DNA of 64,000 nt, from contig JAAEZD010000008.1 of assembly GCA_018223035.1 (NCBI GenBank), positions 146,800-210,799 on the forward strand. The letters run 5' to 3'. The translations under genes and the position numbers were made by a program. The notes under the pieces are model-generated. The model did no database searches and was not told the DNA's origin. It saw only the letters and a list, made by a program, of their open reading frames with translations. This document shows positions 24,750-34,589 of this stretch, in pieces (position 1 is the first letter of the stretch; each line of letters opens with the position of its first letter). The stretch is from Heliomarina sp018223035 (GTDB taxonomy: Bacteria > Pseudomonadota > Alphaproteobacteria > Rhodobacterales > Rhodobacteraceae).

Positions 24750-26279
24750 TCAGAACAGGAAATCGCCGTCGCCAAAGCTGTCGGTTCTCAGCAGATCGAC
24801 CTGCATGTCGGCGGCGCCGTCGCCGTCGATGTCGACAAAAACGCTGAACGACTTTTTTCCCGTGTTTTCGTAATCGACCGAGACGGCGGACAGGGCGGTG
24901 AAATCCATCATGTCTTCGCCGCTGGAGAAGTTTATGATGCGATCAACGGATTTGCGCGTGGTGCCGCTGTCTTCGGGGGTCAGGAACAGGAAGGTGTCCG
25001 CGCCCTTCATGCCGATCATTTTGTCGCGGCCCGCGTTGCCGATCAGCGTGTCATCGCCGTTGCCGCCGCGCAGAACGTCGCGGCCATTTCCGCCGATGAG
25101 GGTATCCTTGCCGCCGCCGCCGATCAGCTTGTCGCGGGCATTGCCGCCGTCGAGTATATCCCTTCCTCCGTTGCCGATCAGCTTGTCGCGCCCGTCGAAG
25201 CCAAAGAGTTCGTCCTTGCCGGAGTTGCCCTTGAGCCGGTTATCGGCGCTGTTGCCCGAGATCGTGTCGTCGCCACGGCCGCCGATGGCGTTTTCGATCA
25301 GCGACCGGGCATCGCCGTCGTATTGCAGTGCATTATAGATGTTTCCGGACGCGTAATTGCCATTGCCCAGCCCCGCAGCCTGGTCGAGGCTGAACAGGGA
25401 ATGCCCGCCGGGCGCGAGATCAACGTCGACCGGCTTGCGATAGGCGCTGAGGTCGTAGGTGTCGGTGCCGTCGCCGTCCCAGATGGTGGCGAAGATCTTA
25501 TTCGTGGCCGGTGCGATCGCTGCCTTGCCGTCGATCATGGTCTCGCCCTTTTCGGGGTCCCAGCGATAGACCGTGTCCCCGGCATTGGCGTCGAAATCCG
25601 CGCCGTAAAGGTGCTGAAGCGCGGCAATGTCGAGCATCATCCAGCTTTGCGCGTAACCGTCGCTGTGATTGTAATAGCGAAGCGCGTCGGCGCCCTCGTA
25701 AGAGCGGTAGGTCATGATGGAATATTCCATCGTGTCATATTCCGTGGGGACTGTGCCGTGCGCGGTTTCGGAATGGCCGTGATCGAGGCCCAGCACGTGA
25801 CCGAGTTCATGTTGCAGGATGACATGGGCATACTGGCCCGGCGCCTGATCCGCGTAGTCATAGACCTTGTTGGTCAGCCAGACATCGCCCGCCGTCGCGC
25901 TGGTCGAGGGGAAATAGCCCCAGGCGGTGTTGAAATTATAAGGGTCTTCCGAGGTCTGGGCCACGTTGATATGGGCCGAACCGTCGGAAACGGTCTGGGT
26001 GATTTCAAGCTTGGTAAAACCGCTGACCGCGAAACCGGCCTGTTCGGCGAGACCGTTGTCGGCATCGAGCGCATAGGCCACGACGGATTGCATGTCACCG
26101 GATGCGGAAAAGATGCCCTCGGCCTCGCCCGCGCCATAGGGCGCGGCGGCCAGCGACATGCCGGCGGGGAAGGCGTAGGTCACCTTGTTATCGGCCCATG
26201 CGGATTCATAGAGAAGCCCGTCGATCCGGGCATCCCCACTGGCCAAGACTGAAATAATGGAGTGACCCAATCCGCTCAT
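24750..26279 (-). CDS. Serralysin-like metalloprotease with RTX repeats
   Basis: A 509-residue secreted protease of family M10B. The zinc site HELGHVLGLDH spans residues 157-167, and the Met-turn SIMTY (187-191) supplies M189 and Y191. Residues about 300-410 hold RTX repeats of the GGxGxDxLxG type (for example LIGGNGRDVLRGGNGDDTLIGN), which bind Ca2+ in a beta-roll. There is no N-terminal signal peptide, so export by a type I system through the C-terminus is expected; no such transporter is in the window. Unusually, the best ribosome site upstream serves a two-codon ORF (26301-26293), not this start. Confidence 0.9.
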   Translation of the reverse strand: MSGLGHSIISVLASGDARIDGLLYESAWADNKVTYAFPAGMSLAAAPYGAGEAEGIFSASGDMQSVVAYALDADNGLAEQAGFAVSGFTKLEITQTVSDGSAHINVAQTSEDPYNFNTAWGYFPSTSATAGDVWLTNKVYDYADQAPGQYAHVILQHELGHVLGLDHGHSETAHGTVPTEYDTMEYSIMTYRSYEGADALRYYNHSDGYAQSWMMLDIAALQHLYGADFDANAGDTVYRWDPEKGETMIDGKAAIAPATNKIFATIWDGDGTDTYDLSAYRKPVDVDLAPGGHSLFSLDQAAGLGNGNYASGNIYNALQYDGDARSLIENAIGGRGDDTISGNSADNRLKGNSGKDELFGFDGRDKLIGNGGRDILDGGNARDKLIGGGGKDTLIGGNGRDVLRGGNGDDTLIGNAGRDKMIGMKGADTFLFLTPEDSGTTRKSVDRIINFSSGEDMMDFTALSAVSVDYENTGKKSFSVFVDIDGDGAADMQVDLLRTDSFGDGDFLF

Positions 26280-26292
26280 ACTGTGAACCTAG

Positions 26293-26313
26293 TTACGACA
26301 TACTTTCTCCTTA
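26293..26313 (-). promoter_or_regulatory. Two-codon leader ORF with strong ribosome site
   Basis: On the minus strand AAGGAG is followed five bases later by ATG-TCG-TAA (26301-26293), ending 13 bases before the protease ATG. The frames differ, so it is not an alternative start. Confidence 0.5.
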
Positions 26314-26405
26314 ATCGATTTAAATTGTGTTTTGTTTGTGGCAAGAGGTAATGCTGACGTGGACAGTTTGTTTCTGATCACATCATTGCTGGCGAAAATA
26401 AGGCG

Positions 26406-27404
26406 CTAGGTATTGAGGATGCGCGCCGCTTCGGGGGCGAAATATGTCAAGACGCCGTCACAGCCTGCGCGTTTGAAGCCGATGAGGCTTTCCATCATGA
26501 TCTTTTCGCCGTCGATCCAGCCGTTCTGCGCGGCGGCCTTGATCATCGCGTATTCGCCGCTGACCTGATAGGCAAAGGTCGGGACGCCGAACATGTCCTT
26601 GGCGCGGCGGCAGATATCAAGATAGGGGGTGCCGGGCTTGACCATGACCATGTCGGCGCCTTCGTCCAGGTCGCGCTGGATCAGGCGCATGGCCTCGTCG
26701 GAATTCGCCACGTCCATCTGGTAGGTCTTCTTGTCGCCGGTCAGCGCGCCACTTGCACCGACCGCGTCGCGGAATGGCCCGTAATAGGCGCTGGCGTATT
26801 TCGCGCTGTAGCTGAGGATCGTAACGTTCTGATGCCCTTCGCTTTCCAGCGCGCCGCGCATTGCGCCGATACGCCCGTCCATCATGTCCGAAGGGCCGAT
26901 GATATCGGCACCGGCTTCGGCCTGGGCAAGGGTCATCTTGACCAGCGCCTCGACCGTGCGGTCGTTGACGATCTGGCCGTCGACCACGAAACCGTCATGG
27001 CCGTTGATATTATACGGGTCGAGCGCCACGTCGGTCATCACCGCCATCTCTGGGACGGCTTCTTTCACGGCGCGGATCGCCCTGTTGGCGATATTGTCGG
27101 GGTTCCACGCCTCGGCGCAGTCCTCGGTGCGGGCTTCGAGCGGGGTATAGGGAAAGATGCAGATCGCGGAGACGCCGAGATCATAGGCTTCGCGGGCGGC
27201 TTCGGCGATCTTGTCGACGCTGCGGCGGAACACGCCCGGCATCGACGCGACCGGCTCGACCTCACCCTTGCCTTCGCGCACGAAGACCGGCCAGATCAGG
27301 TCGTCCGATGACAGAAGCGTTTCGCGCACGAGACCGCGCAGAGCGGGAGATTGTCGCACCCGACGGAAACGGGCGGTTGGAAAGGCGGCGGCGACGGGTT
27401 TCAT
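26406..27404 (-). CDS. hemB: Delta-aminolevulinate dehydratase (porphobilinogen synthase)
   Basis: A 332-residue enzyme that condenses two 5-aminolevulinate molecules to porphobilinogen in haem, chlorophyll and cobalamin synthesis. The two active-site lysines are K202 (SYSAKYASAYYGPFRDA) and K256 (MVMVKPGTPYLD). The metal segment reads TDVALDPYNINGHDG, without the cysteines of zinc-dependent enzymes, so this is the Mg-type form usual in Rhodobacteraceae. ATG 27404 is preceded by GGAGA. It diverges from a small membrane-protein gene. Confidence 0.97.
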   Translation of the reverse strand: MKPVAAAFPTARFRRVRQSPALRGLVRETLLSSDDLIWPVFVREGKGEVEPVASMPGVFRRSVDKIAEAAREAYDLGVSAICIFPYTPLEARTEDCAEAWNPDNIANRAIRAVKEAVPEMAVMTDVALDPYNINGHDGFVVDGQIVNDRTVEALVKMTLAQAEAGADIIGPSDMMDGRIGAMRGALESEGHQNVTILSYSAKYASAYYGPFRDAVGASGALTGDKKTYQMDVANSDEAMRLIQRDLDEGADMVMVKPGTPYLDICRRAKDMFGVPTFAYQVSGEYAMIKAAAQNGWIDGEKIMMESLIGFKRAGCDGVLTYFAPEAARILNT

Positions 27405-27557
27405 GGCAGGGTCTCCTTGCACAATTTGCTATTGGGTGGCATGGATTGCCGACCCCCCACAAGGGAAACAGCGGGGGCGAACCCGAGGCCGGGCAAGAAA
27501 TCGAAGAAAAGGGCGATACGTTTGGATTGGTACACCTCGATATTCGAGCTGATCGAT

Positions 27558-28043
27558 ATGCGATCCTTTTCAAATCTCTGGTTCTGGATCGCCCTTGCCG
27601 TCTTCTGGTCCACAACGAGCCACTGGGTGCTTGGGGTTCCTTATGACATGGTCACGCGCGCCCGTCGCCATCAGGGGCAGGCGGTCGCGGATCTTGAGGA
27701 TATTGCCCGCGTCAACGTCAACAGGCTGCTTTACATCGCGCGTGTATCGGGGCTTTGGCTGCTTGGTCTTGGCTGCTTTATCCTGTCGGGCCTCGCGGTG
27801 CTGGGGTTCTACTACCGTATCGAATTCGCGCAGGCGTTGTTCCTTCTGGGCTTCCCCATGTCACTGGTCGGGCTGCTGAGCCTGTCGACGGCCCGTCTGA
27901 TCGAGGTGGAACAATCCACAGGAGAATTGCTCTGCAAGCGTCTGACAAGACACAGAATATATACGCAGATGATCGGCACGCTTTCGATTTTCGTAACTGC
28001 CCTGTGGGGCATGTACCAGAATATTTCCATCGGCGTGCTCTGA
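27558..28043 (+). CDS. Small membrane protein, function unknown
   Basis: A 161-residue protein with about four hydrophobic segments (residues 7-23, 55-80, 88-110 and 135-155). I recognise it only as a protein often found upstream of mfd in Rhodobacterales, sometimes carrying the dubious label of a SufBCD component; nothing in the sequence supports that name. ATG 27558 gives a plausible membrane topology, whereas the longer frame from 27351 runs antisense to the hemB start. The gene ends 30 bases before mfd. Confidence 0.7.
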   Translation: MRSFSNLWFWIALAVFWSTTSHWVLGVPYDMVTRARRHQGQAVADLEDIARVNVNRLLYIARVSGLWLLGLGCFILSGLAVLGFYYRIEFAQALFLLGFPMSLVGLLSLSTARLIEVEQSTGELLCKRLTRHRIYTQMIGTLSIFVTALWGMYQNISIGVL

Positions 28044-28073
28044 TCCGGCGTCGCAACCAGCACAGGCAGATCC

Positions 28074-31000
28074 ATGTCGTCACCTGACCATATCACAGTG
28101 AGCGGCGCGCCCGAAGGTTTCGACGCGCGTCTGATCCTTGACGAAATCGCGCGCAAGAACCGGCCCGTCGTGCATGTGGCCCGCGATGACAAGCGGCTTG
28201 CGGCGATGGCTTCGGCGCTGGCTTTTTACGCGCCTGACATGCCGGTGCTGACGTTTCCAAGCTGGGATTGCCTGCCCTATGACAGGGTTTCGCCCAATGC
28301 CGATATTTCGGCAGCGCGCATGGCGACATTGGCGGCGCTGGTGCACCAGATGCCCAAGCAGTTTGTCCTGCTGACGACGCTGAATGCGGCCACCCAGCGG
28401 GTGCCGGCGCGTTCGGTCCTGCGCGAGGCGGCGTTTTCGGCGCGGGTCGGTGACCGGATCGATGAAGAGGGATTGCGCAATTTCCTTGTCCGCATGGGGT
28501 TCACCCAAAGCCCGACCGTGATGGAGCCGGGCGATTACGCAATCCGGGGCGGGATCATCGACATCTATCCGCCGGGCGAGAGCGGTCCGGTGCGGCTTGA
28601 CCTGTTTGGCGATGTGCTCGACGGGGCGCGCCGCTTTGCCCCGGCGAGCCAGCGTACGACGGAAAAGCTCGATGTGATCGAACTCGCGCCCGTGTCCGAG
28701 GTGATCCTTGATGAGGCGGCGATCACCCGGTTCCGCCAGAGCTATCGCATCGAATTCGGCGCGGCGGGAACGGACGATCCGCTCTATGAGGCGGTCAGTG
28801 CCGGGCGCAAGCATCAGGGCATCGAACACTGGCTGCCGTTCTTCCACGAAAAGCTTGAAACGCTGTTCGATTACCTGCCGGATACGTCGATCACGCTGGA
28901 TGACCAGTCGACCCCCAGCCGTCTGGCCCGGTGGGAAAGCATCGCGGACCAGTATGAAACGCGCAAGCTGGCGATGCAGCAGAAATCCCGGCTCGACAGT
29001 GTGTATAAACCGGCGCCACCGGATCTGCTCTATCTGGACGACGCGGCGTGGACCAAGGCTGTCGCCAGCCATCGCGTACTGCAATTCGCGGCGCTGCCGC
29101 AGGCGACCGGGCCGGGGGTGATCGACGCCGGCGGCCGGATCGGTCGCAATTTTGCGCCCGAGCGCCAGCAAGAACACGTTTCGGTCTTCGAGGCGCTGGC
29201 GGCCCATATCAAAGCGCGTATGGCGCATGGGCCGGTGGTGGTCGCGTCCTATTCTGAAGGTGCGCGGGAGCGTCTGACCGGGCTGATCGAGGACGAAGGT
29301 CTGGTCGAGGTCATCCCGATCCCGAACGGCACCCGTATTGGCAGGAATGGCCTGCACCTTGCGGTCTGGCCGCTGGATCACGGGTTCGAGACCGAAGGGC
29401 TGACGGTCATCTCCGAGCAGGATGTGCTGGGCGACCGGCTTATTCGCACGGCCCGCAAGAAGCGCAAGGCCGAGAATTTCCTGACCGAAACCCAGAGCCT
29501 CGTGCCCGGCGATCTGGTCGTGCATGTGGACCACGGGATCGGGCGCTATCAGGGGCTTGAGGTGATTACGGCGGCGGGCGCGGCCCATGAATGCCTGCTG
29601 CTGGAATATGCCGAGAACGCAAGGCTTTACCTGCCGGTCGAGAATATCGAGCTGCTGTCGAAATACGGTCACGAAGAAGGACTTCTTGACCGGTTGGGCG
29701 GCGGCGCATGGCAGGCCAAGAAAGCGCGGCTCAAGGAACGCATCCGCGAGATGGCCGACCGGCTTATCCGCGTCGCGGCAGAGCGGGCACTGCGCACCGC
29801 ACCGGTGCTTGAGCCGGAACACCACGCCTGGGAGGCATTTTCCGCGCGCTTTCCTTACGAGGAAACCGATGACCAGCTGCGCGCCATCGGCGATGTGCTC
29901 GACGACATGGGCTCGGGCCAGCCGATGGACCGGCTGGTCTGCGGCGACGTGGGCTTTGGCAAGACCGAGGTCGCGATGCGCGCGGCCTTTGTCGCGGCCA
30001 TGTCCGGCACGCAGGTGGCGTTGATCGCGCCGACAACGCTCTTGGCGCGGCAGCATTATGCGAGTTTTTCCAAGCGTTTCCGGGGCTTCCCGCTGAACGT
30101 GCGTCAGCTTAGCCGGTTCGTGAGCGCCAAGGAGGCGCAGGCCACGCGCGACGGAATTGCGCGGGGCACCGTGGATATCGTGATCGGCACCCATGCGCTT
30201 TTGGCCAAGGGAATCCGGTTCCAGAACCTCGGGTTGCTGATCATCGACGAGGAACAGCATTTTGGCGTGTCCCACAAGGAACGGCTGAAGCAATTGCGCA
30301 CCGACATCCACGTTCTGACGCTTACCGCGACGCCGATTCCGCGCACGCTGCAACTGTCGCTTTCGGGCGTGCGGGACCTGTCTATCATCGGCACGCCGCC
30401 GGTGGACCGGCTGGCGATCCGCACCTATGTGAGCGAATTCGACGCGGTCACAATCCGAGAGGCGCTGCTGCGCGAGCACTACCGGGGCGGACAGAGTTTC
30501 TACGTGGTGCCGCGCATCTCGGACCTGCCCGAGATCGAGGAATTCCTCAAGGAGCAGGTGCCTGAGGTTAGCTATATCGTGGCTAACGGGCAGATGGCGG
30601 CCGGCGATCTCGATGACCGGATGAACGCCTTTTACGACGGCAAGTACGATGTGCTGCTGGCGACGACCATCGTGGAATCCGGTCTGGATATCCCGACAGC
30701 CAACACGATGATCATCCATCGCGCGGACATGTTCGGACTGGCGCAACTCTACCAGATCAGGGGACGGGTGGGGCGTTCGAAGACCCGCGCCTATGCCTAT
30801 TTGACGACGAAACCACGCGAAAAGCTGACCGCCACCGCTGAAAAGCGTCTGCGCGTGCTGGGCAGTCTCGACACGCTGGGCGCGGGCTTTACCCTTGCCA
30901 GCCAGGATCTCGACATCCGGGGCGCGGGGAACTTGTTGGGTGAGGAACAGTCCGGCCAGATGCGCGACGTAGGCTATGAACTTTACCAGTCGATGCTGGA

Positions 31001-31523
31001 AGAGGCGATTGCCAAGATCCGGGCCGGGGAAATTGACGGGCTGTCGGAAATTGACGAGCAGTGGGCGCCGCAGATCAACCTTGGCGTCGCGGTGCTGATC
31101 CCCGAGGATTACGTGCCCGATCTCGATGTGCGTCTGGGGCTGTACCGTCGCTTGTCCTCACTCAGCACCAAGGTCGAGCTGGAAGGTTTTGCCGCCGAAC
31201 TGATCGACCGGTTCGGCAAGCTGCCGCGCGAGGTGAATACGCTGTTGCTGGTGGTTCGGATCAAGGCGATGTGCAAACGCGCCGGGATTGCCAAGCTGGA
31301 CGGTGGACCCAAGGGGGCCACGATCCAGTTCCACAATGATAAATTCGCCGCGCCCGAGGGGCTGGTCGAGTTCATTCAGGACCAGCGGGGCATGGCCAAG
31401 GTCAAGGATAACAAGATCGTGGTGCGCCGGGACTGGACCAAGGAAAGCGACAAGATCAAAGGCGCCTATGCCATCGCGCGCGATCTGGCGATGAAGGTCA
31501 AGGAGAAGAAGGCCAAGGCCTGA
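28074..31523 (+). CDS. mfd: Transcription-repair coupling factor
   Basis: A 1149-residue ATP-driven translocase that removes stalled RNA polymerase from DNA lesions and recruits UvrA. The UvrB-like N-terminal module (residues 1-360), RNA-polymerase-interacting CarD-like domain (about 470-545, DLVVHVDHGIGRYQGLE), RecG-like motor with Walker A GDVGFGKTE at residue 624 and DEEQHFGV near 726, and the C-terminal TRCF domain are all in place. Length is normal for Mfd. A tandem hairpin lies right after the stop. Confidence 0.97.
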   Translation: MSSPDHITVSGAPEGFDARLILDEIARKNRPVVHVARDDKRLAAMASALAFYAPDMPVLTFPSWDCLPYDRVSPNADISAARMATLAALVHQMPKQFVLLTTLNAATQRVPARSVLREAAFSARVGDRIDEEGLRNFLVRMGFTQSPTVMEPGDYAIRGGIIDIYPPGESGPVRLDLFGDVLDGARRFAPASQRTTEKLDVIELAPVSEVILDEAAITRFRQSYRIEFGAAGTDDPLYEAVSAGRKHQGIEHWLPFFHEKLETLFDYLPDTSITLDDQSTPSRLARWESIADQYETRKLAMQQKSRLDSVYKPAPPDLLYLDDAAWTKAVASHRVLQFAALPQATGPGVIDAGGRIGRNFAPERQQEHVSVFEALAAHIKARMAHGPVVVASYSEGARERLTGLIEDEGLVEVIPIPNGTRIGRNGLHLAVWPLDHGFETEGLTVISEQDVLGDRLIRTARKKRKAENFLTETQSLVPGDLVVHVDHGIGRYQGLEVITAAGAAHECLLLEYAENARLYLPVENIELLSKYGHEEGLLDRLGGGAWQAKKARLKERIREMADRLIRVAAERALRTAPVLEPEHHAWEAFSARFPYEETDDQLRAIGDVLDDMGSGQPMDRLVCGDVGFGKTEVAMRAAFVAAMSGTQVALIAPTTLLARQHYASFSKRFRGFPLNVRQLSRFVSAKEAQATRDGIARGTVDIVIGTHALLAKGIRFQNLGLLIIDEEQHFGVSHKERLKQLRTDIHVLTLTATPIPRTLQLSLSGVRDLSIIGTPPVDRLAIRTYVSEFDAVTIREALLREHYRGGQSFYVVPRISDLPEIEEFLKEQVPEVSYIVANGQMAAGDLDDRMNAFYDGKYDVLLATTIVESGLDIPTANTMIIHRADMFGLAQLYQIRGRVGRSKTRAYAYLTTKPREKLTATAEKRLRVLGSLDTLGAGFTLASQDLDIRGAGNLLGEEQSGQMRDVGYELYQSMLEEAIAKIRAGEIDGLSEIDEQWAPQINLGVAVLIPEDYVPDLDVRLGLYRRLSSLSTKVELEGFAAELIDRFGKLPREVNTLLLVVRIKAMCKRAGIAKLDGGPKGATIQFHNDKFAAPEGLVEFIQDQRGMAKVKDNKIVVRRDWTKESDKIKGAYAIARDLAMKVKEKKAKA

Positions 31524-31529
31524 TCCGCG

Positions 31530-31574
31530 CCCAAGAAAATTCAATTTTCTTGGGAAAATTCTGTATAGAATTTT
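31530..31574. terminator. Tandem palindromes between convergent genes
   Basis: CCCAAGAAAA-TTCAA-TTTTCTTGGG (31530-31554) is followed at once by AAAATTCT-GTAT-AGAATTTT (31555-31574). Both stems are perfect. They separate mfd from the convergent TPR gene and can terminate in both directions; the second overlaps the TPR stop codon. A related pair occurs at 59001-59034. Confidence 0.75.
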
Positions 31575-33246
31575 AGGCGGGGATGGCCATGGCGGCCTGC
31601 GCGCAGAAACAGGATGCCCCGACACGCCGGTCGGCCCGGGCCAGCGCGAGGTCCAGCCGCTGGCGGATCTGCACGATCTCGACAGTCTCTCCGCGCGCTT
31701 TCAGACAGTCGTACAAGCCCTTGAGGCTCCAGACATTATCCGGATGCACTGTGGCGCGGCTCAGCTGTCCGCCAAGTCCGAGATCCTCACGGTAGGCCTT
31801 CTCCGCCTCGGCCACGTGACCCTGTTCGAAAAGCAGCGCGCCAAGCGCATGGCGTACGGGCTGCATCCAGCCCCAGGGTTCGTCATAGGGCAGGTTGTCT
31901 TCAAGCTCGATGGCCTTGCGCAGGAAGGCATAGGCCGCGTCGAACTCTGACTTGCGATAGGCGATTTCCCCGCGCAGCATAGCCTTGGCCACTTCCATCA
32001 GATCGACCACGCGGTTGTTGTGCATCAGGCGGGACTCGGGGATACGCGCGGCGGCGTCGAGGAACACCTGCTCCTCGGCCTCTGCCTCTGCCACGCGGCC
32101 GAGCGCGGCAAAGGCCAGTGCGCGGCCGTAATGCACGGTTGCGATGCGGGTCTGCCAGATCTCGCGATCTTCGGGCGGCTTCATCGCGATCAGGTCTTCC
32201 CAGCGGCCGAAGCGGATAAGGATATGGGGCTCCATCGCCATGTAGCTTTCAAAGAAATCGGCCATGGGCGGGGACTCCACGCGCAGCAACTCTTCGGGCG
32301 TGGTGGCGAGCAAGCCGCGATTGGCTTCGAGCGCAGGTTCCATCTGGCCAAGGAACAGCGCACCGTAGATGACGAAGTGGTAATCGTGCTGGCGATAGCC
32401 GGTGTAGATGTTGAAGGCGCCTTCGCGGTTGAAATATTTCAGGTCGGCTTCGATGGCCTTCTGGTTCCAGAAGACCACGTCCTTGTAATGGCCGCAGAGC
32501 ACGTCGATATGGGTCGGCATATGCACCAGATGGCCTGCGTCGGGCACCAGCGTGCGCAGGATATCCCCCGCGGATAAAGCCTTTTCCGGGAAGGGCGACA
32601 TTTCCATCAGGTGCACGTAGAGGTGCAGCAGCCCGGGGTGTTCCATGGTGCCGGGATGATTGGCCAGCGCGTCCTCGAGCAAGGCCTGCGCCTTTTCGGT
32701 TTCGGCCCCTGGGGCCGGGCAGGCATTGGCGAGGTCCCACATCTGCCAGGGCGTGAGGTTCATCAGCGACTCGACATAGATCGACCGGATGTCGGGCTGG
32801 TCGGGCATCGCCGCATGGACCTTTGCCATCTCATTGGCAAAATCGCGGTTCCAGGCCTCCATATCCTCGACCGGGTCGCGCTCAGGATAGCGGGCGGCAA
32901 GCGCGGTAATCAGCGCCTTTTCATGGTCGGGGCCGTCCTTGCAGAGCTTAAGCGCGACTTGTGTGGCGTCATAGGCGATGGCCAGCGCCTCTGCCCGGGA
33001 TTTCTCATCGAAAAGCTCCCATGGCATGTTGTAATTCGGCCCCGTGGCATAGGCGACGCCCCAGTGCGCCATGGCGCAGCCCGGATCATGGGCGATGGCT
33101 TTCTGGTAACAGACGACGGCCTCCTCGTGGTTGAAGCCATAGGTCCAGTTGAGGCCCCGGTCGAACCATCGCTGCGCCTCGGGGGTCGCCGCGCGGACCG
33201 GCAGGCTGTAAGTTCCGAGATCGTAACCGTAATCTTCATCGGTCAT
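31573..33246 (-). CDS. TPR-repeat protein, function unknown
   Basis: A 557-residue cytoplasmic protein made of tetratricopeptide-like helices. Recognisable repeats include FNHEEAVVCYQKAIAHDPGCAMAHWGVAY near residues 38-66 and the C-terminal ALGALLFEQGHVAEAEKAYREDLG. There is no signal peptide and no catalytic motif I can name. ATG 33246 has GAGGA seven bases upstream and is better than TTG 33252. It starts nine bases after the MFS transporter's stop and is probably cotranscribed with it. Confidence 0.8.
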   Translation of the reverse strand: MTDEDYGYDLGTYSLPVRAATPEAQRWFDRGLNWTYGFNHEEAVVCYQKAIAHDPGCAMAHWGVAYATGPNYNMPWELFDEKSRAEALAIAYDATQVALKLCKDGPDHEKALITALAARYPERDPVEDMEAWNRDFANEMAKVHAAMPDQPDIRSIYVESLMNLTPWQMWDLANACPAPGAETEKAQALLEDALANHPGTMEHPGLLHLYVHLMEMSPFPEKALSAGDILRTLVPDAGHLVHMPTHIDVLCGHYKDVVFWNQKAIEADLKYFNREGAFNIYTGYRQHDYHFVIYGALFLGQMEPALEANRGLLATTPEELLRVESPPMADFFESYMAMEPHILIRFGRWEDLIAMKPPEDREIWQTRIATVHYGRALAFAALGRVAEAEAEEQVFLDAAARIPESRLMHNNRVVDLMEVAKAMLRGEIAYRKSEFDAAYAFLRKAIELEDNLPYDEPWGWMQPVRHALGALLFEQGHVAEAEKAYREDLGLGGQLSRATVHPDNVWSLKGLYDCLKARGETVEIVQIRQRLDLALARADRRVGASCFCAQAAMAIPA

Positions 33247-33255
33247 GGTCAATCC

Positions 33256-34494
33256 TCACGCCTTTTGGGCATGTTCCGCCAAGGGTGGCTTTGCTGTCAA
33301 TGTTCTTTCCAGCTTGCTCATGCGCAGCATCAGCAGGAAGCCAAGCGTCGAGAGCACGAAGATCCCCAGTGCCAGCGGCAGGATGGAGCCGTTGAACATC
33401 AACCCTATGGGCGAGGCGATGATGGACCCGAGCACGGTCGAAATTGCCCCGATGACCGAGGCGGCCATGCCCGCGATATGGCCCATCGGCTCCATCGCCA
33501 GCGCGTTCAGGTTGCCCATCGCGGTGCCGACCATGAAGAACACGGTGGCCTGCCAAAACACGAAAAAGCCGAAGGCGACGGATTCCGGCAGGTCGAGCCC
33601 GTATTCAATGATCATCACGATGGACATGAGTATTTCGACGGCTAGCGTCCATGTGACCAGCTTGCGCATGCCAAGCCGTTCCACCAGCGAGGCGTTGAGG
33701 ATGCTCGCGCAACCCGCCACCAACGCGACCCCGGCGAACCAAAAGGGGAATTCGTCGTTGCGGTTGTAGATCAGGTCATAGACCGGCTGAACCGAGGCGA
33801 TCATCGCGAACATCATCGACAGGCAGAGCGTCTGGACGACGATCGACAGCCGCACCATCGGATGCGAGACCATTTCGCGCACGGCGCCGAACATCAGGGG
33901 CAGACGCATCGGGCGGCGTGCTTCGGGGGGCAGGGATTCCGGCAGCCGGATCAGCAGCCATGTGACGGAAACTGCCGAGAAAAGCACGAAAGCGCCGAAG
34001 ATCGCGCGCCAGTCGAACAGGTAGATGATGCCGGTGCCGATCATCGGGGCGAGCGCGGGAAAGATCACAAAGATCGACATGGCGATAGAGAGCATCCGTG
34101 CCATGACGCGCCCGCTGTACATGTCCCGCATGATCGCCATGGCAACGACCCGCGGACCTGCCGCGCCGATGCCCTGCAACAGCCGCGCGGCGACCACCAG
34201 TTCAAGTGACTCAGCCGTGCCGGCCACGGCCGCGCCGATGATATAGACGGCCGCGCCCCCGACGATCACCGGCTTGCGGCCCATCGCATCGGACATCGGG
34301 CCGACGAAAAACGTGCCGATACCCATGCCAGCGAGGAACGCGGTAATGATCAGCGTGGCGCGGTTAGGATCAAGCGGGCTGAGTTCTTCGCTGATCTCGG
34401 GCAGCGCCGGGAGCATGGCATCGACGGAGAAAGCGATAGTTGCAAACATCATCGCGATCAGCGCGATGAATTCTGGCCGTGACATGCGGGACAT
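33256..34494 (-). CDS. Bcr/CflA-type MFS drug exporter
   Basis: A 412-residue, 12-helix major facilitator transporter. The N-terminus (SRPEFIALIAMMFATIAFSVDAMLPALPEI) and the motif GPMSDAMGRKPVI between helices 2 and 3 identify the Bcr/CflA subfamily, which exports bicyclomycin, chloramphenicol or related compounds by proton antiport. Substrate here is unknown. ATG 34494 has TGAGGAGT upstream; the frame extending to 34545 adds a non-conserved stretch. It is followed by the TPR gene. Confidence 0.9.
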   Translation of the reverse strand: MSRMSRPEFIALIAMMFATIAFSVDAMLPALPEISEELSPLDPNRATLIITAFLAGMGIGTFFVGPMSDAMGRKPVIVGGAAVYIIGAAVAGTAESLELVVAARLLQGIGAAGPRVVAMAIMRDMYSGRVMARMLSIAMSIFVIFPALAPMIGTGIIYLFDWRAIFGAFVLFSAVSVTWLLIRLPESLPPEARRPMRLPLMFGAVREMVSHPMVRLSIVVQTLCLSMMFAMIASVQPVYDLIYNRNDEFPFWFAGVALVAGCASILNASLVERLGMRKLVTWTLAVEILMSIVMIIEYGLDLPESVAFGFFVFWQATVFFMVGTAMGNLNALAMEPMGHIAGMAASVIGAISTVLGSIIASPIGLMFNGSILPLALGIFVLSTLGFLLMLRMSKLERTLTAKPPLAEHAQKA

Positions 34495-34589
34495 GGGTGA
34501 CTCCTCAGTTACGTGCCGGTAGCATGTAAATTCGAGGGGGACCATATGGCCGGCGGAGCAATTCTGCGTGTCCGTGCGGAAAAGTTCTC

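Noticed and set aside
24996..25330. Tandem DNA repeats considered as a non-coding array
   Set aside because: They encode the RTX nonapeptides of the metalloprotease.
28080..30746. An 888-codon open frame on the minus strand
   Set aside because: It lies wholly antisense to mfd, has no domain and follows from high-GC codon usage.
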